A stretch of 33,769 bases of DNA from RUG563 sp045589355 (GTDB lineage Bacteria; Bacillota; Clostridia; Christensenellales; Aristaeellaceae): the NCBI GenBank assembly GCA_045589355.1, contig JAZNOW010000010.1, forward strand, positions 1 through 33,769, given 5' to 3'. Below the pieces are notes generated by a model. That model was not told the origin of the DNA. It made no database searches and saw only the letters and a program-made list of their open reading frames with translations. Of the stretch, positions 1-7,423 are shown piece by piece. Numbering within the stretch: position 1 is the stretch's first letter; every line of letters starts with the position of its first letter. A program made the translations under genes and the position numbers.

Positions 1-30
1 AAACAGCAAGCCCGCCAAGGCTTGCTGTTT
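1..30. terminator. Hairpin terminator at window edge
   Basis: A perfect 12-bp stem (1-12 with 19-30) encloses the 6-base loop CGCCAA. The ends are AAA and TTT, so it could stop transcription from either side. The gene it serves lies mostly outside the window on the left. Confidence 0.6.
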
Positions 31-85
31 CTTGTTCTGCGTGATAGAATGAAAGCGACAAACTTGAATTTGTGGGAGAGTTACC

Positions 86-544
86 ATGAAAATAGAAAAA
101 TTAGCAATACATGATTTACATATTTTGACCGAATTATTTGAGTATAATAATGTTGAACAAATGATATCTGAATGTACGCATGATATTCAAAATGGGGTTA
201 TTGATATTTTTGTTTTGTATGATAAAGATGTTTTAGTAGGTGAACTTCACGTAATGTATGAAAACGACGATGAGAATTATGCCATACGAGGCAGACGAGC
301 ATATCTGTTTGCATTTAGAGTTCGCGAAGATTTTCAGAATAAAGGATACGGAACATATCTCTTAAAAACAGTTTTGACTGAATTAAAAGAGAATGGATAT
401 TGCGAATTTACTGTCGGGGTGGAAGATGACAATTTTAGAGCGATTCATATGTATCAGGCTTTGGGGTTTAATGATATTTTGCTTAGAAAACAAGAAGAGT
501 ATCAGGGCGATGCGTATGAGTATAACTTATATTTGAAGAGATAA
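86..544 (+). CDS. GNAT family N-acetyltransferase
   Basis: A 152-residue single-domain GNAT enzyme, a family that moves an acetyl group from acetyl-CoA to an amine; the substrate cannot be read. The acetyl-CoA loop (motif A) is visible as VREDFQNKGYGTYLLK near residues 79-94, matching the Q/RxxGxG/A pattern. The later AIHMYQALGF segment (about 118-127) is the usual motif B ending in a GF turn. The start at 86 is supported by GGGAG at 74-78. The gene is clearly more AT-rich than most of the window and stands alone between terminators at 1-30 and 652-683, which suggests a horizontally acquired cargo gene. Family assignment is firm, function open. Confidence 0.85.
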   Translation: MKIEKLAIHDLHILTELFEYNNVEQMISECTHDIQNGVIDIFVLYDKDVLVGELHVMYENDDENYAIRGRRAYLFAFRVREDFQNKGYGTYLLKTVLTELKENGYCEFTVGVEDDNFRAIHMYQALGFNDILLRKQEEYQGDAYEYNLYLKR

Positions 545-582
545 ACAAATTCCAATTTGTTGAGCAAACCAAAGCAGATTTT

Positions 583-630
583 CTCCCTCTTAGGAGGGCG
601 CAATTATACGCACCGTTCCGGTGCATTGCG
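583..630 (+). other. Cluster of short hairpins in intergenic region
   Basis: Between the GNAT stop and the terminator at 652-683 lie CCCTC/GAGGG (585-589/594-598) and a composite stem in which CGCAAT (599-604) pairs with ATTGCG (625-630) around an inner GCACCG/CGGTGC hairpin (610-615/619-624) with a TATAC bulge. It could be a structured 3' UTR or a small leader. No known RNA family was recognised. Confidence 0.35.
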
Positions 631-651
631 TTTGTTGGCCACATAAGCAAA

Positions 652-683
652 CGAGCATCCGGCACCGGATGCTCGCCTTTTTC
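652..683 (+). terminator. Rho-independent terminator
   Basis: CGAGCATCCGG (652-662) pairs with CCGGATGCTCG (665-675) and is followed by CCTTTTTC. It ends transcription rightward from the GNAT gene and lies ahead of the convergent esterase gene. Confidence 0.75.
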
Positions 684-747
684 GTTGTGGGATAAATTCA
701 TCTTTCAGAATCCTCCCCCCATGTGGCCGGGGTTTTTGCTTGTGCGG

Positions 748-2061
748 TTAATTCAGGTAAGGGGTAAATTCGTCGCCCAGCACGTTCTGGTTGTGTTCAA
801 GGAACAGGTTGCCTTTCATCTGGGACAGATCCCGTTCCGCCCCGGCGGGATCCTTGCCAAGGAGGTGCACGTCGCAGTAATCCAGAATGTATTCCATATC
901 GCTTTGCAAAATGGCGTGGCCGTCCAGGTGGATGATCATGTTGTTCTGGTCCGGGCAGCCCAGCATATCCCACACGGGCTGGGCGGCAAGGTAAGAGAAG
1001 CACTGGCCTTCGGTGTTGTTCCAGCCTTCGGAGGTGATGCCGGTCACCACGATCATGTGCCGGCCGGGGTCTGCCACCAGGGCGGGCAGCATGTACTGCT
1101 CCACCGGGATCACTTCCGGACTGCTCATATAGCGGAAATTCCAGGTGAACCAATAGCTTTCACCGCCTTTCAGGTTGGAAAGGGGCTCGTTGAGGGATTC
1201 GTTGGTCCACTGGGCAGGGCCGCCAAGGGAGGTAAGGTCATACGTTTTGCCCTGGTTGGAGGTGCGGAAGGGGGCCAGGCCGCCGGCACCGGAGCAGGAG
1301 GGGATGACCACCTTGATGCGCTCGTCATAGATGCCGGCTACGGCTACGCTCTTGCCGTAGCGGGATACGCCGCCCACCAGCGACAAAGAAGGGTTGATGT
1401 TCATTTCGGCCCCGGCGCCCATTTCCAGTACGTCAATGATCTTGCTCACGCCCCAGGCCCAGGCCAGCAGTACGCCGGTTTTGTCGGTGGGATCTTTGGT
1501 GAAGTAGGGGTAGAGGGTGTAATAGGCGCCGGTGTAGGAATTGTTGTCGGCCGCCACGGGGATGGGGTTGTAGGCCACGGCGGCATAGCCCCGGGAAGCG
1601 GCGTACAGCTGGTTCTGGGAAACGGCGGGGAAGCCGGGCCATGCCCAGATGTATTCCACAAAGTAGGGGTAGCCGCCTTGAGGTGCCTCAGCCTTGGGCA
1701 GGGTGAAGGTGACGGTAAAGGAAGCGGCTTTTTCGTTGGCGGTGACGGTGATTTCCATGTCATAGCCGTTGCCGCCCGGAAGGGGGGTGAGGGTGTAGGA
1801 GAGGGCTTCCTGAGCTGCATCGGGCAGGTAGCCGTAGATGTAGTGGCGGTACAGGCCCATGATCTCTTCCTTGCGCTTTTGCCAGTCTTCCGGGGTTTCC
1901 ACCGGGGTGCCGTCCTGGAAACGAAGCAGATCCGGCATGCCGTCCAGCCGGGGCAATACTTTGGGGTCGGTGTAGTCCATGGTATCAGCCTCCTGGGCAT
2001 ACGTGATGGGGATGGATGCAAAGCACAGAATGAGGGCCAGAAAAAAACAGAGAATTCGCAT
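748..2061 (-). CDS. Secreted CE15-like glucuronoyl esterase homologue
   Basis: A 437-residue alpha/beta-hydrolase with an N-terminal signal peptide (residues 1-22, cleavage near TYA|QE). It matches family CE15, which cleaves the ester between lignin alcohols and 4-O-methylglucuronic acid on xylan. The nucleophile elbow GGVSRYGKS (230-238, Ser233) corresponds to the family GCSRxGKG motif, and the SGAGG turn (257-261) and HLDGH (378-382, His382) are present. The usual catalytic Glu ahead of SGxGG is Cys256 here; Glu345 in the GITSEGWNN loop is a candidate replacement acid. The start at 2061 has GGGAGG at 2068-2073. It stands alone on the minus strand. Family assignment is good; substrate is inferred. 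Confidence 0.75.
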   Translation of the reverse strand: MRILCFFLALILCFASIPITYAQEADTMDYTDPKVLPRLDGMPDLLRFQDGTPVETPEDWQKRKEEIMGLYRHYIYGYLPDAAQEALSYTLTPLPGGNGYDMEITVTANEKAASFTVTFTLPKAEAPQGGYPYFVEYIWAWPGFPAVSQNQLYAASRGYAAVAYNPIPVAADNNSYTGAYYTLYPYFTKDPTDKTGVLLAWAWGVSKIIDVLEMGAGAEMNINPSLSLVGGVSRYGKSVAVAGIYDERIKVVIPSCSGAGGLAPFRTSNQGKTYDLTSLGGPAQWTNESLNEPLSNLKGGESYWFTWNFRYMSSPEVIPVEQYMLPALVADPGRHMIVVTGITSEGWNNTEGQCFSYLAAQPVWDMLGCPDQNNMIIHLDGHAILQSDMEYILDYCDVHLLGKDPAGAERDLSQMKGNLFLEHNQNVLGDEFTPYLN

Positions 2062-2241
2062 AATCAGCCTCCCGGGTACATAAAATATTTATAGATTGGT
2101 TTGCCTGAATTATATCGGAAAAAAAGGAAAAAAGATAGGGGCGGATGCAGAAAAAAGACAGCTTGGCAGGGGAAAAAATCCAGTGTTTTCAAGGGTTTTT
2201 GGAAAGAGGATAAAACATTGAAATTTTTTTCAAAAAAGGTG

Positions 2242-2270
2242 TTGACAAATGGTGCGGGTTTATGTATAAT
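2242..2270 (+). promoter_or_regulatory. Strong A-type promoter of tRNA cluster
   Basis: TTGACA (2242-2247) and TATAAT (2265-2270) are both perfect consensus with a 17-bp spacer. The predicted start is near 2277, right at a leader hairpin (2277-2283 with 2292-2298) ahead of tRNA-Pro. Confidence 0.93.
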
Positions 2271-2310
2271 AACATTCGTCGCCGCAAGAAAGGCGATGAG
2301 GAAAAACCTT

Positions 2311-2387
2311 CGGGGTGTAGCGCAGTCTGGTAGCGCACGTGCTTTGGGAGCATGGGGCCGGGGGTTCGAATCCCTTCACCCCGACCA
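2311..2387 (+). tRNA. tRNA-Pro (TGG)
   Basis: Acceptor stem CGGGGTG/CACCCCG. The anticodon loop TTTGGGA (2343-2349) gives anticodon TGG at 2345-2347. The T-loop is TTCGAAT, and discriminator A plus CCA is encoded at 2384-2387. It is the first tRNA of the cluster. Confidence 0.96.
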
Positions 2388-2425
2388 TTTTCCCACCAGC
2401 GGCGAAGGGCATCCTGATGAAACGT

Positions 2426-2501
2426 GGCCCCGTGGTCAAGCGGCCTAAGACACCGCCCTTTCACGGCGGTAACCCGGGTTCGAGTCCCGGCGGGGTCACC
2501 A
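2426..2501 (+). tRNA. tRNA-Glu (TTC)
   Basis: Acceptor GGCCCCG/CGGGGTC with one G-T pair. Anticodon stem CCGCC/GGCGG encloses CTTTCAC, giving TTC at 2460-2462. The 3' CCA is encoded. Confidence 0.96.
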
Positions 2502-2521
2502 TTTTTCTTTCCAAAAACCTT

Positions 2522-2598
2522 GGGCCTTTAGCTCAGTTGGTCAGAGCTGCCGGCTCATAACCGGTTGGTCCGGGGTTCAAGTCCCTGAAGGCCCACCA
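2522..2598 (+). tRNA. tRNA with CAT anticodon (elongator Met or Ile2)
   Basis: Acceptor GGGCCTT/AAGGCCC. The anticodon loop CTCATAA gives CAT at 2556-2558. The anticodon stem lacks the three consecutive G-C pairs of initiator tRNA and position 1 pairs with 72, so it is not fMet. Elongator Met and lysidine-modified Ile2 cannot be told apart with certainty by eye. CCA is encoded. Confidence 0.93.
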
Positions 2599-2603
2599 TT
2601 TAC

Positions 2604-2681
2604 GGCCCGGTAGTTCAGTCGGTTTAGAATGCCAGCCTGTCACGCTGGAGGTCGAGGGTTCGAGCCCCTTCCGGGTCGCCA
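2604..2681 (+). tRNA. tRNA-Asp (GTC)
   Basis: Acceptor GGCCCGG/CCGGGTC with discriminator G2678. Anticodon stem CCAGC/GCTGG holds CTGTCAC, giving GTC at 2639-2641. CCA is encoded. Confidence 0.96.
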
Positions 2682-2705
2682 TTTTTCCCCCGATTGGGCG
2701 TATGC

Positions 2706-2781
2706 GCTGGTGTAGCTCAATTGGCAGAGCAGCTGATTTGTAATCAGCAGGTTGCGGGTTCAAGTCCCTTCACCAGCTCCA
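2706..2781 (+). tRNA. tRNA-Thr (TGT)
   Basis: Acceptor GCTGGTG/CACCAGC with discriminator T2778. Anticodon stem GCTGA/TCAGC holds TTTGTAA, giving TGT at 2739-2741. CCA is encoded. Confidence 0.96.
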
Positions 2782-2823
2782 TTCTTCCTGACGGAAGAAA
2801 GATCCTTCACAATTGATATTCCT

Positions 2824-2908
<85 letters not shown>

Positions 2909-2913
2909 AATCT

Positions 2914-3000
2914 GCGGGAATGGCGGAATTGGCAGACGCGCATGATTCAGGTTCATGTGTTCTAACGGACATGCAGGTTCAAGTCCTGTTTCCCGCACCA
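2914..3000 (+). tRNA. tRNA-Leu (CAG)
   Basis: A class II tRNA with a long variable arm. Acceptor GCGGGAA/TTCCCGC. Anticodon stem CATGA/TCATG holds TTCAGGT, giving CAG at 2948-2950. The encoded CCA ends at 3000, directly before the terminator. It is the last tRNA of the cluster. Confidence 0.95.
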
Positions 3001-3028
3001 AGCACTTACGAAAGTAAGTGCTTTTTTG
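3001..3028 (+). terminator. Terminator of tRNA cluster
   Basis: AGCACTTAC (3001-3009) pairs with GTAAGTGCT (3014-3022) around a GAAA tetraloop and is followed by a T-run to 3027. It abuts the CCA of tRNA-Leu with no gap. Confidence 0.93.
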
Positions 3029-3059
3029 TTTGTAAATAAATGAATTGAAGAAGTAGGGG

Positions 3060-3088
3060 TTGCACACAGAGCCTCGTTTCTGTATAAT
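3060..3088 (+). promoter_or_regulatory. Promoter of zinc-ribbon / YbjQ-domain pair
   Basis: TTGCAC (3060-3065) and a perfect TATAAT (3083-3088) with a 17-bp spacer. The transcript would begin near 3095, leaving a leader of about 50 bases. Confidence 0.85.
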
Positions 3089-3143
3089 ATTACCATAATG
3101 GATTTGGTCATACAGCGTGTTTATCAAGAGGTGAATTATTTTT

Positions 3144-3401
3144 ATGAAAGTACAAAAGTGTACAAATTGCGGTTCTGGTGAATTGTTGGAGGAAGGCGGA
3201 TATTGGCTGTGTGCCTATTGCGGTTCTAAGTTTGCCATTGAAGCAGCTGATGTCCCACAGAAAGGCATGGGCGTTTCTCTGAACGAAGATATAAATATCT
3301 TGCTCAATAAATGCAGAACGGACCCTCGGAACGCCAGAAAATTAGCTAATCTGATTTTGGATATTGACCCCACCAATCAGGAAGCACTAAAATATCTTTA
3401 A
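3144..3401 (+). CDS. Small zinc-ribbon protein
   Basis: An 85-residue protein whose N-terminus is a CxxC...CxxC zinc ribbon: Cys6/Cys9 (CTNCG) and Cys23/Cys26 (CAYCG), 13 residues apart. The remaining ~50 residues, with LLNKCRTDPRNARKLANLIL, look helical and may be a TPR-like or protein-contact tail. AGAGGTGA at 3127-3134 supports the start. It is followed after 17 bp by the YbjQ-domain gene and shares its promoter at 3060-3088. The metal site suggests nucleic-acid or protein binding, but no specific role can be assigned. Composition is AT-rich compared with the rest of the window. Confidence 0.8.
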   Translation: MKVQKCTNCGSGELLEEGGYWLCAYCGSKFAIEAADVPQKGMGVSLNEDINILLNKCRTDPRNARKLANLILDIDPTNQEALKYL

Positions 3402-3418
3402 TAGGAGGAGCATAGGAT

Positions 3419-4033
3419 ATGAAGACAAAAGATATTGCGGAGAAATATGGTTTTGATTCTGGGGCGTTCGAGGATTTTTTAATGCAGAATGATAAACGAT
3501 ATACAACAAGTGGCTTTTTGGGGTTAACAGTTGAAGTGAGCGAGTCGGATGCAGATGAATATGCAGAAGAATTCATGAAACTAATTGAGGAAGAAGAAGC
3601 AAAAGAAGTGGCATGGGTGAAGGAAAAACAGGCCGAACTGAAAGCCAGAAAGGAGGAGGAAAAACGTAAGAAAATTGCCATGTCTCAAATGTTGATTTCT
3701 TCCGGCTTCAGTTTTGAAGGATACAGGATTGTGAAGTATTCCGGCTATATTTCCGGCGATGATGCCACACAAATCCCCCGTTCCGGTGTCTTTGGCGGAA
3801 AGAACGGCGAAAACCTGACCCAGGCGCTGGTGAACATCCGCCGGCAGGCCTTGGCCGAGCTGAAAGAAGCCGCCTATAATCTGGGCTGTAATGCTGTGAT
3901 TGGTGTGGACTTTGATTATATCACACTGGAACCGGAAACAGCCAATTTTAGTGGTGGCACGCTGTATGAACCCTATATCATCTGTGTGACAGCAAATGGT
4001 AATGCGGTGGTGATCGAAAAACTTCCGGAATGA
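3419..4033 (+). CDS. Coiled-coil protein with C-terminal YbjQ (UPF0145)-like domain
   Basis: 204 residues in three parts: an N-terminal helical part (1-50), a highly charged E/K-rich coiled coil (about 52-88), and a C-terminal domain (about 93-203) resembling YbjQ/UPF0145 proteins. The family signature is ALAELKEAAYNLGCNAVIGV (144-163) followed by DFDYITLEPE. YbjQ domains form pentameric beta-rich assemblies; their biochemical role is not established. AGGAGG at 3403-3408 sets the start. It is cotranscribed with the zinc-ribbon gene, so the pair may act together, for example as a zinc-ribbon adaptor and an oligomeric scaffold (inference). Base composition changes inside the gene: AT-rich to about 3770, then GC-rich across the YbjQ domain. 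Confidence 0.8.
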   Translation: MKTKDIAEKYGFDSGAFEDFLMQNDKRYTTSGFLGLTVEVSESDADEYAEEFMKLIEEEEAKEVAWVKEKQAELKARKEEEKRKKIAMSQMLISSGFSFEGYRIVKYSGYISGDDATQIPRSGVFGGKNGENLTQALVNIRRQALAELKEAAYNLGCNAVIGVDFDYITLEPETANFSGGTLYEPYIICVTANGNAVVIEKLPE

Positions 4034-4103
4034 ATTGCTGACATTTGAAACGCTCTTAATGACATATGGGAGGTTCTGTCTTTTTTGTATCAGAAATAGG
4101 TGG

Positions 4104-4109
4104 TATAAT
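4104..4109 (+). promoter_or_regulatory. Probable -10 box of DUF4003-like gene
   Basis: A perfect TATAAT in the 133-bp gap before the gene at 4167. The -35 region (T-rich, about 4081-4086) is weak, so the promoter call rests mainly on the -10 and position. Confidence 0.5.
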
Positions 4110-4166
4110 GGTCATGCAGCAAAGGGATGGCTGCAATTAAAAAAATGACAACAGAGGGGACAGAAG

Positions 4167-5138
4167 ATGAACGCACCTTTACAGAAGATTTGCGAGCAAT
4201 TTATTGAAAACCGGGAAACAATCAAAAAAACGCTGAAAATGGGCAGCGCGCTCATTTATCCTGCCTGCGCCAATCTCTTTTGCGCCAGGGGCATGCTGGC
4301 ACAGGAGGAGAAACTGCTGGCCTGCAGGCAATTGCTGAAGGAGAACACCGGCATGTTCTCCAATTTCCGGAGCCATTTGCAGGTGGCGGTGATCTGCATG
4401 CTGTCCATGGAAGAAAAACCGGAAGAAAAGCTGACCCGGGCTCTGGACGCCTATGAGCAGATGAAGAAGATGTTTCCGGCCACGGATTACCTGGTGCTGG
4501 CGGCCATGATGCTTGCCGACCGTGAAGACCTGACGGAAAAGATTGCCCGGGGCAAGGAAATTTACCAGCGGATGCGCAAGGAACACCCCTTCCTTACTTC
4601 TTCCGAAGACAGCGTATTTGCCATCCTGATGGCCTTTTCGGATAAGAGCGACGATGCGCTGGTTGCCGATATGGAGGAAAGCTACGAGCTGCTGCATCAG
4701 CGCTTTGGCAAGGGCAACCATGTGCAGGCCGTGTCCCATGTGCTGGCCCTGAAGGAGGGCGACCCCCGTCGGAAAGCGGAACGGGTGTGCGAATTGTTTG
4801 ACGAGATCCAGCGCTTCGGCGGCAAGTACAGCAAGTATTATGAACTGCCCACCCTGGCCGCGCTGGCCATGCTGGGGGACAACATGAAGCAGACGGCGGC
4901 GGACATGATGGATGTGGATGCCTTCCTGGCCACGCAAAAGGGCTATGGCTTCTGGAGCCTGTATGGCAAGAAGGGCAGGCTGATGCATGCCGCCATGCTG
5001 GTGACGGACCGGTACGGCAGCGCTGACACCGCGGATGCCGCCGCTCTTTCCGGTACGCTGGCCATGCTGATCGCCCAGCAGATGGCTGCCTGTGCCGCGG
5101 TAAACGGCGCTGCTGCGGCTGCTTCGGCTGTCGACTGA
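4167..5138 (+). CDS. DUF4003-like protein
   Basis: A 323-residue, mostly alpha-helical protein that fits the DUF4003 family of Bacillota, whose function is unknown. Visible traits are repeated helical hairpins with alternating Leu/Ala and charged residues, LVLAAMMLADRED near 111-123, and an Ala-rich C-terminus (LIAQQMAACAAVNGAAAAAS). There is no signal peptide, so it is probably cytosolic; the terminal hydrophobic Ala-rich helix could contact a membrane. GAGGGG at 4154-4159 fits the start. It is monocistronic and shares the terminator at 5150-5187 with the convergent ger operon. Paralogues in this family are often induced with stress or cell-envelope genes, but nothing here shows that. Confidence 0.75.
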   Translation: MNAPLQKICEQFIENRETIKKTLKMGSALIYPACANLFCARGMLAQEEKLLACRQLLKENTGMFSNFRSHLQVAVICMLSMEEKPEEKLTRALDAYEQMKKMFPATDYLVLAAMMLADREDLTEKIARGKEIYQRMRKEHPFLTSSEDSVFAILMAFSDKSDDALVADMEESYELLHQRFGKGNHVQAVSHVLALKEGDPRRKAERVCELFDEIQRFGGKYSKYYELPTLAALAMLGDNMKQTAADMMDVDAFLATQKGYGFWSLYGKKGRLMHAAMLVTDRYGSADTADAAALSGTLAMLIAQQMAACAAVNGAAAAASAVD

Positions 5139-5149
5139 ACATTCAAAAA

Positions 5150-5187
5150 GCCTTCCTTTGCCGGATGGACAAGGGAAGGCCTTTTTT
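5150..5187. terminator. Bidirectional terminator between DUF4003-like gene and ger operon
   Basis: GCCTTCCTTTG (5150-5160) pairs with CAAGGGAAGGC (5170-5180) with one wobble. It has AAAAA on the left and TTTTTTT on the right, so it works on both strands. The right T-run reaches the stop codon of the convergent gerAC gene. Confidence 0.9.
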
Positions 5188-6335
5188 TATTCTCTTTTCA
5201 GGCGCACCTGTACCTGCACATCCACAGCGGCGTTTGCGTATTTTTCCCGGAAGTGAAAGTTTTCCCACTGGGGCAGGGTAAAGAAACGGCGCACGGCGAT
5301 GCTGCCAAAGCCCAGTGCATCGCAATGCATTTGCTGCAGTTTATGGATCACGCCGGTTATCTCCTGCTGCAGCCGCAGGGCAACCTGGTGTTGATCCGGC
5401 GGAGGATCGGAAAGGTAGTGCACTTCGCACATCAGCTGCAGCCCAAGGCGCATTTCTCCGTCTGTGTGGACAGTGAGGGTGGCGGGAGTGCGCACATACA
5501 CCGGCAGAGCATAGCCTTTTTCGTCTGACAGGGCGAGGGATTGAGCACTTCCTTTGAGCAGGTTGATCAGTGCTGTTTCGTAACCTGTGAGGGTGCCGCA
5601 GACGCTGATGCCGTTGGTGGCGGCGGAGCCGTACAGCTTGACGGCGTTGACGCTGGTGGGGCTCAGCTCTCCGGCGTCCACGTTCAGTACATTACCGGGG
5701 GTGGCTTTTGATGATTCCTTCTCCGGCAGGGCACCCAGAATGAGCAAAGGGTCCCGCCAGCCGTAGCTGATTTCCCGCAGGGCTTCGGAAAGGGTGGTGG
5801 TGGGCACGAAGCCCTTGCCGCCATAATTGCGGATGCTGACCTCAATGTACTGGCTCAGCCGGGAGCCGATATAGGGCTTTTGTTCCTCCACAAAGCCCCG
5901 GGCATCTTCTTCACACATCACCAGCAGGGCCTGGGTGCGCATGCGGGGCAGCGCGTAAACCTGGCGGAGGATCCGGGTGAAATGAGGGCTTTTTGCCAGT
6001 TTGCTGCCGATGACGATCTCCTGTACCTGGCTGAAATTCAGTGAGCGGGGAGTGGTGGCCAGCAGAAGCTCCGACGCCTGGGCAAAGTGGTTTCCCAGAG
6101 CATGGAGGGTAAGGTAGCCCATCTGATTGCCCCCTTTTTCCGCTTCCTGGGAAGAGGATGTATCCTGGCCGCCGGTGGTGTTGCTGGGTACTTTGACGGT
6201 GAGGGCAATATCGCCGGAATCGGTCAGGTCCACCCCCATGACGATGACCAGCAGCTGCTCTTCCACCTGGCTTGCGGCGCAGCCGGAAAGGAGCAGGCAT
6301 AGGAAAAGCAGGAAAAAAAGATGCAGTGTTTTCAT
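5187..6335 (-). CDS. gerAC: Spore germination receptor subunit C (GerAC-type lipoprotein)
   Basis: 382 residues. The type II signal peptide ends in LLLSGC, so Cys19 is the lipid anchor and the protein sits on the outer face of the spore inner membrane. GerAC family features are the LLVIVMGVDLTDSGDIALTV strand after the anchor, the FVEEQKPYIGSRLSQYIEVS segment in the middle, and the C-terminal beta/alpha domain ending FREKYANAAVDVQVQVRLKRE-like. The subunit is the C component of a nutrient receptor with GerAA and GerAB. The ATG at 6333-6335 overlaps the gerAB stop (ATGA), which decides this start against a much longer open frame that runs back through gerAB. Length is normal for the family (about 370-400). 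Confidence 0.93.
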   Translation of the reverse strand: MKTLHLFFLLFLCLLLSGCAASQVEEQLLVIVMGVDLTDSGDIALTVKVPSNTTGGQDTSSSQEAEKGGNQMGYLTLHALGNHFAQASELLLATTPRSLNFSQVQEIVIGSKLAKSPHFTRILRQVYALPRMRTQALLVMCEEDARGFVEEQKPYIGSRLSQYIEVSIRNYGGKGFVPTTTLSEALREISYGWRDPLLILGALPEKESSKATPGNVLNVDAGELSPTSVNAVKLYGSAATNGISVCGTLTGYETALINLLKGSAQSLALSDEKGYALPVYVRTPATLTVHTDGEMRLGLQLMCEVHYLSDPPPDQHQVALRLQQEITGVIHKLQQMHCDALGFGSIAVRRFFTLPQWENFHFREKYANAAVDVQVQVRLKRE

Positions 6336-7423
6336 GCCGGGCCAGCCTCCTTTTTCTTCTTTGCGGCGGGCAGCAGCAATAAAAGAGCCGCAAGCAGAAG
6401 AAGGCTGCGCAGCGGGGCCAGGGCGGAAAGCACCTGCCGGGCGGCATCGGTGGAAAGGGCGGGCAGGGGCACCAGCAATAGCCCGGCAAAGAGGCTGACG
6501 GGCCGGCCGATGGCAAGGGAAAAAAGATGCCGGCTGCGGCTGAGGGCGCAGGCCAGGCTGATGAGCAAAAGCATCAGCATGCAGCACACCAGCAGGGAAA
6601 AGGCAGGGAGGGAGGGGTTGAAACGAAGGGGTATGAGCAGCAGGCTGCCCACGGTATCGGGCTGTGCAAGGAAATAGTGGGGCAGCAGCCAGGCGGAAAG
6701 GAAGGCGGTGAGGGCGGCGGCCAGCAGGGAAAAAAGCAGCGAAGCCAGCCCTTTTCTTCTTTGCTGCAGGTTTTCCGGCGGCCTGTGCAAAAACAGCGGC
6801 GTAACGGCGGCACTGAGGCAGGAACACAAAAAGAGCGCGCCGGTAAAAATGCGGCGCACATCCTGCCCCAGCAAAGGAAACAGATGGCCGCTTTCCCCCT
6901 GTCTTGCTGCGCCCAGCAGGCAAAAGGCCATGCCGGCTGCCAGCGGCCAGCGCATGAGATGGGCAAGGGTGGGCAGTGCATGGGCGTTTTGCCGGCGCAG
7001 GGAAGGCAGCACGCAAAGCAGGGAAATGAGGGCGATCACGGCGCTGTTGTAATCGGGCAGCATTTCCCGCACGATTTCGGTGAAGGCGTACAGGCTCATC
7101 TGTGCGTCCGTGAGCAGGCACAGGGCGATCATTGCCCGGGAGCAGCGTCCCCACGGGGTATCCGTCAGCCCCTGCATTTTGCCCAGCCTGCAGCTGAGCA
7201 GGTAGAAAAGCGTCAAAGGGAGGGCTGCAAGCAGCACGCTCATGTACCCCGGGGTGCCGGTGTGGCGGTACAGCGTGAAGGCAAAGGCGCAGAGCAGCTG
7301 GGCGTACAGATGCAGGGCGGACAGGGTGAAATGGCCTTGCAGGGCGGCCCCTTGCCGCTGGTTCAGGGCGGCTTCTTTGGTATGGACGGCGGTGCGGGTA
7401 CGGCGGTTGGTAAGAATGCTCAT
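6332..7423 (-). CDS. gerAB: Spore germination receptor subunit B (GerAB-type, APC-like transporter fold)
   Basis: 363 residues, nearly all membrane: about ten hydrophobic segments, as expected for the GerAB/Spore_permease family, which binds the germinant amino acid or sugar within an APC-type fold. The N-terminus (to about residue 34) is polar with a conserved-looking Q-rich stretch before TM1. AGGAGG just before the start (7428-7433 region) and the ATGA overlap with gerAA (7420-7423) show translational coupling. Its own stop overlaps the gerAC start in the same way. The substrate cannot be inferred from the sequence by eye. The C-terminus is a Leu-rich TM followed by KKKKEAGPA, a positive-inside tail. 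Confidence 0.92.
   Translation of the reverse strand: MSILTNRRTRTAVHTKEAALNQRQGAALQGHFTLSALHLYAQLLCAFAFTLYRHTGTPGYMSVLLAALPLTLFYLLSCRLGKMQGLTDTPWGRCSRAMIALCLLTDAQMSLYAFTEIVREMLPDYNSAVIALISLLCVLPSLRRQNAHALPTLAHLMRWPLAAGMAFCLLGAARQGESGHLFPLLGQDVRRIFTGALFLCSCLSAAVTPLFLHRPPENLQQRRKGLASLLFSLLAAALTAFLSAWLLPHYFLAQPDTVGSLLLIPLRFNPSLPAFSLLVCCMLMLLLISLACALSRSRHLFSLAIGRPVSLFAGLLLVPLPALSTDAARQVLSALAPLRSLLLLAALLLLLPAAKKKKEAGPA

Noticed and set aside
483..2094. Open frames 483-701 (-) and 685-2094 (+)
   Set aside because: The first lies in the hairpin region, the second is antisense to the CE15-like gene; neither has family sequence.
3001..4166. tRNA-Leu as attachment site of an integrated element
   Set aside because: No copy of the tRNA-Leu 3' end was seen downstream and no integrase is present; only the AT-rich composition hinted at it.
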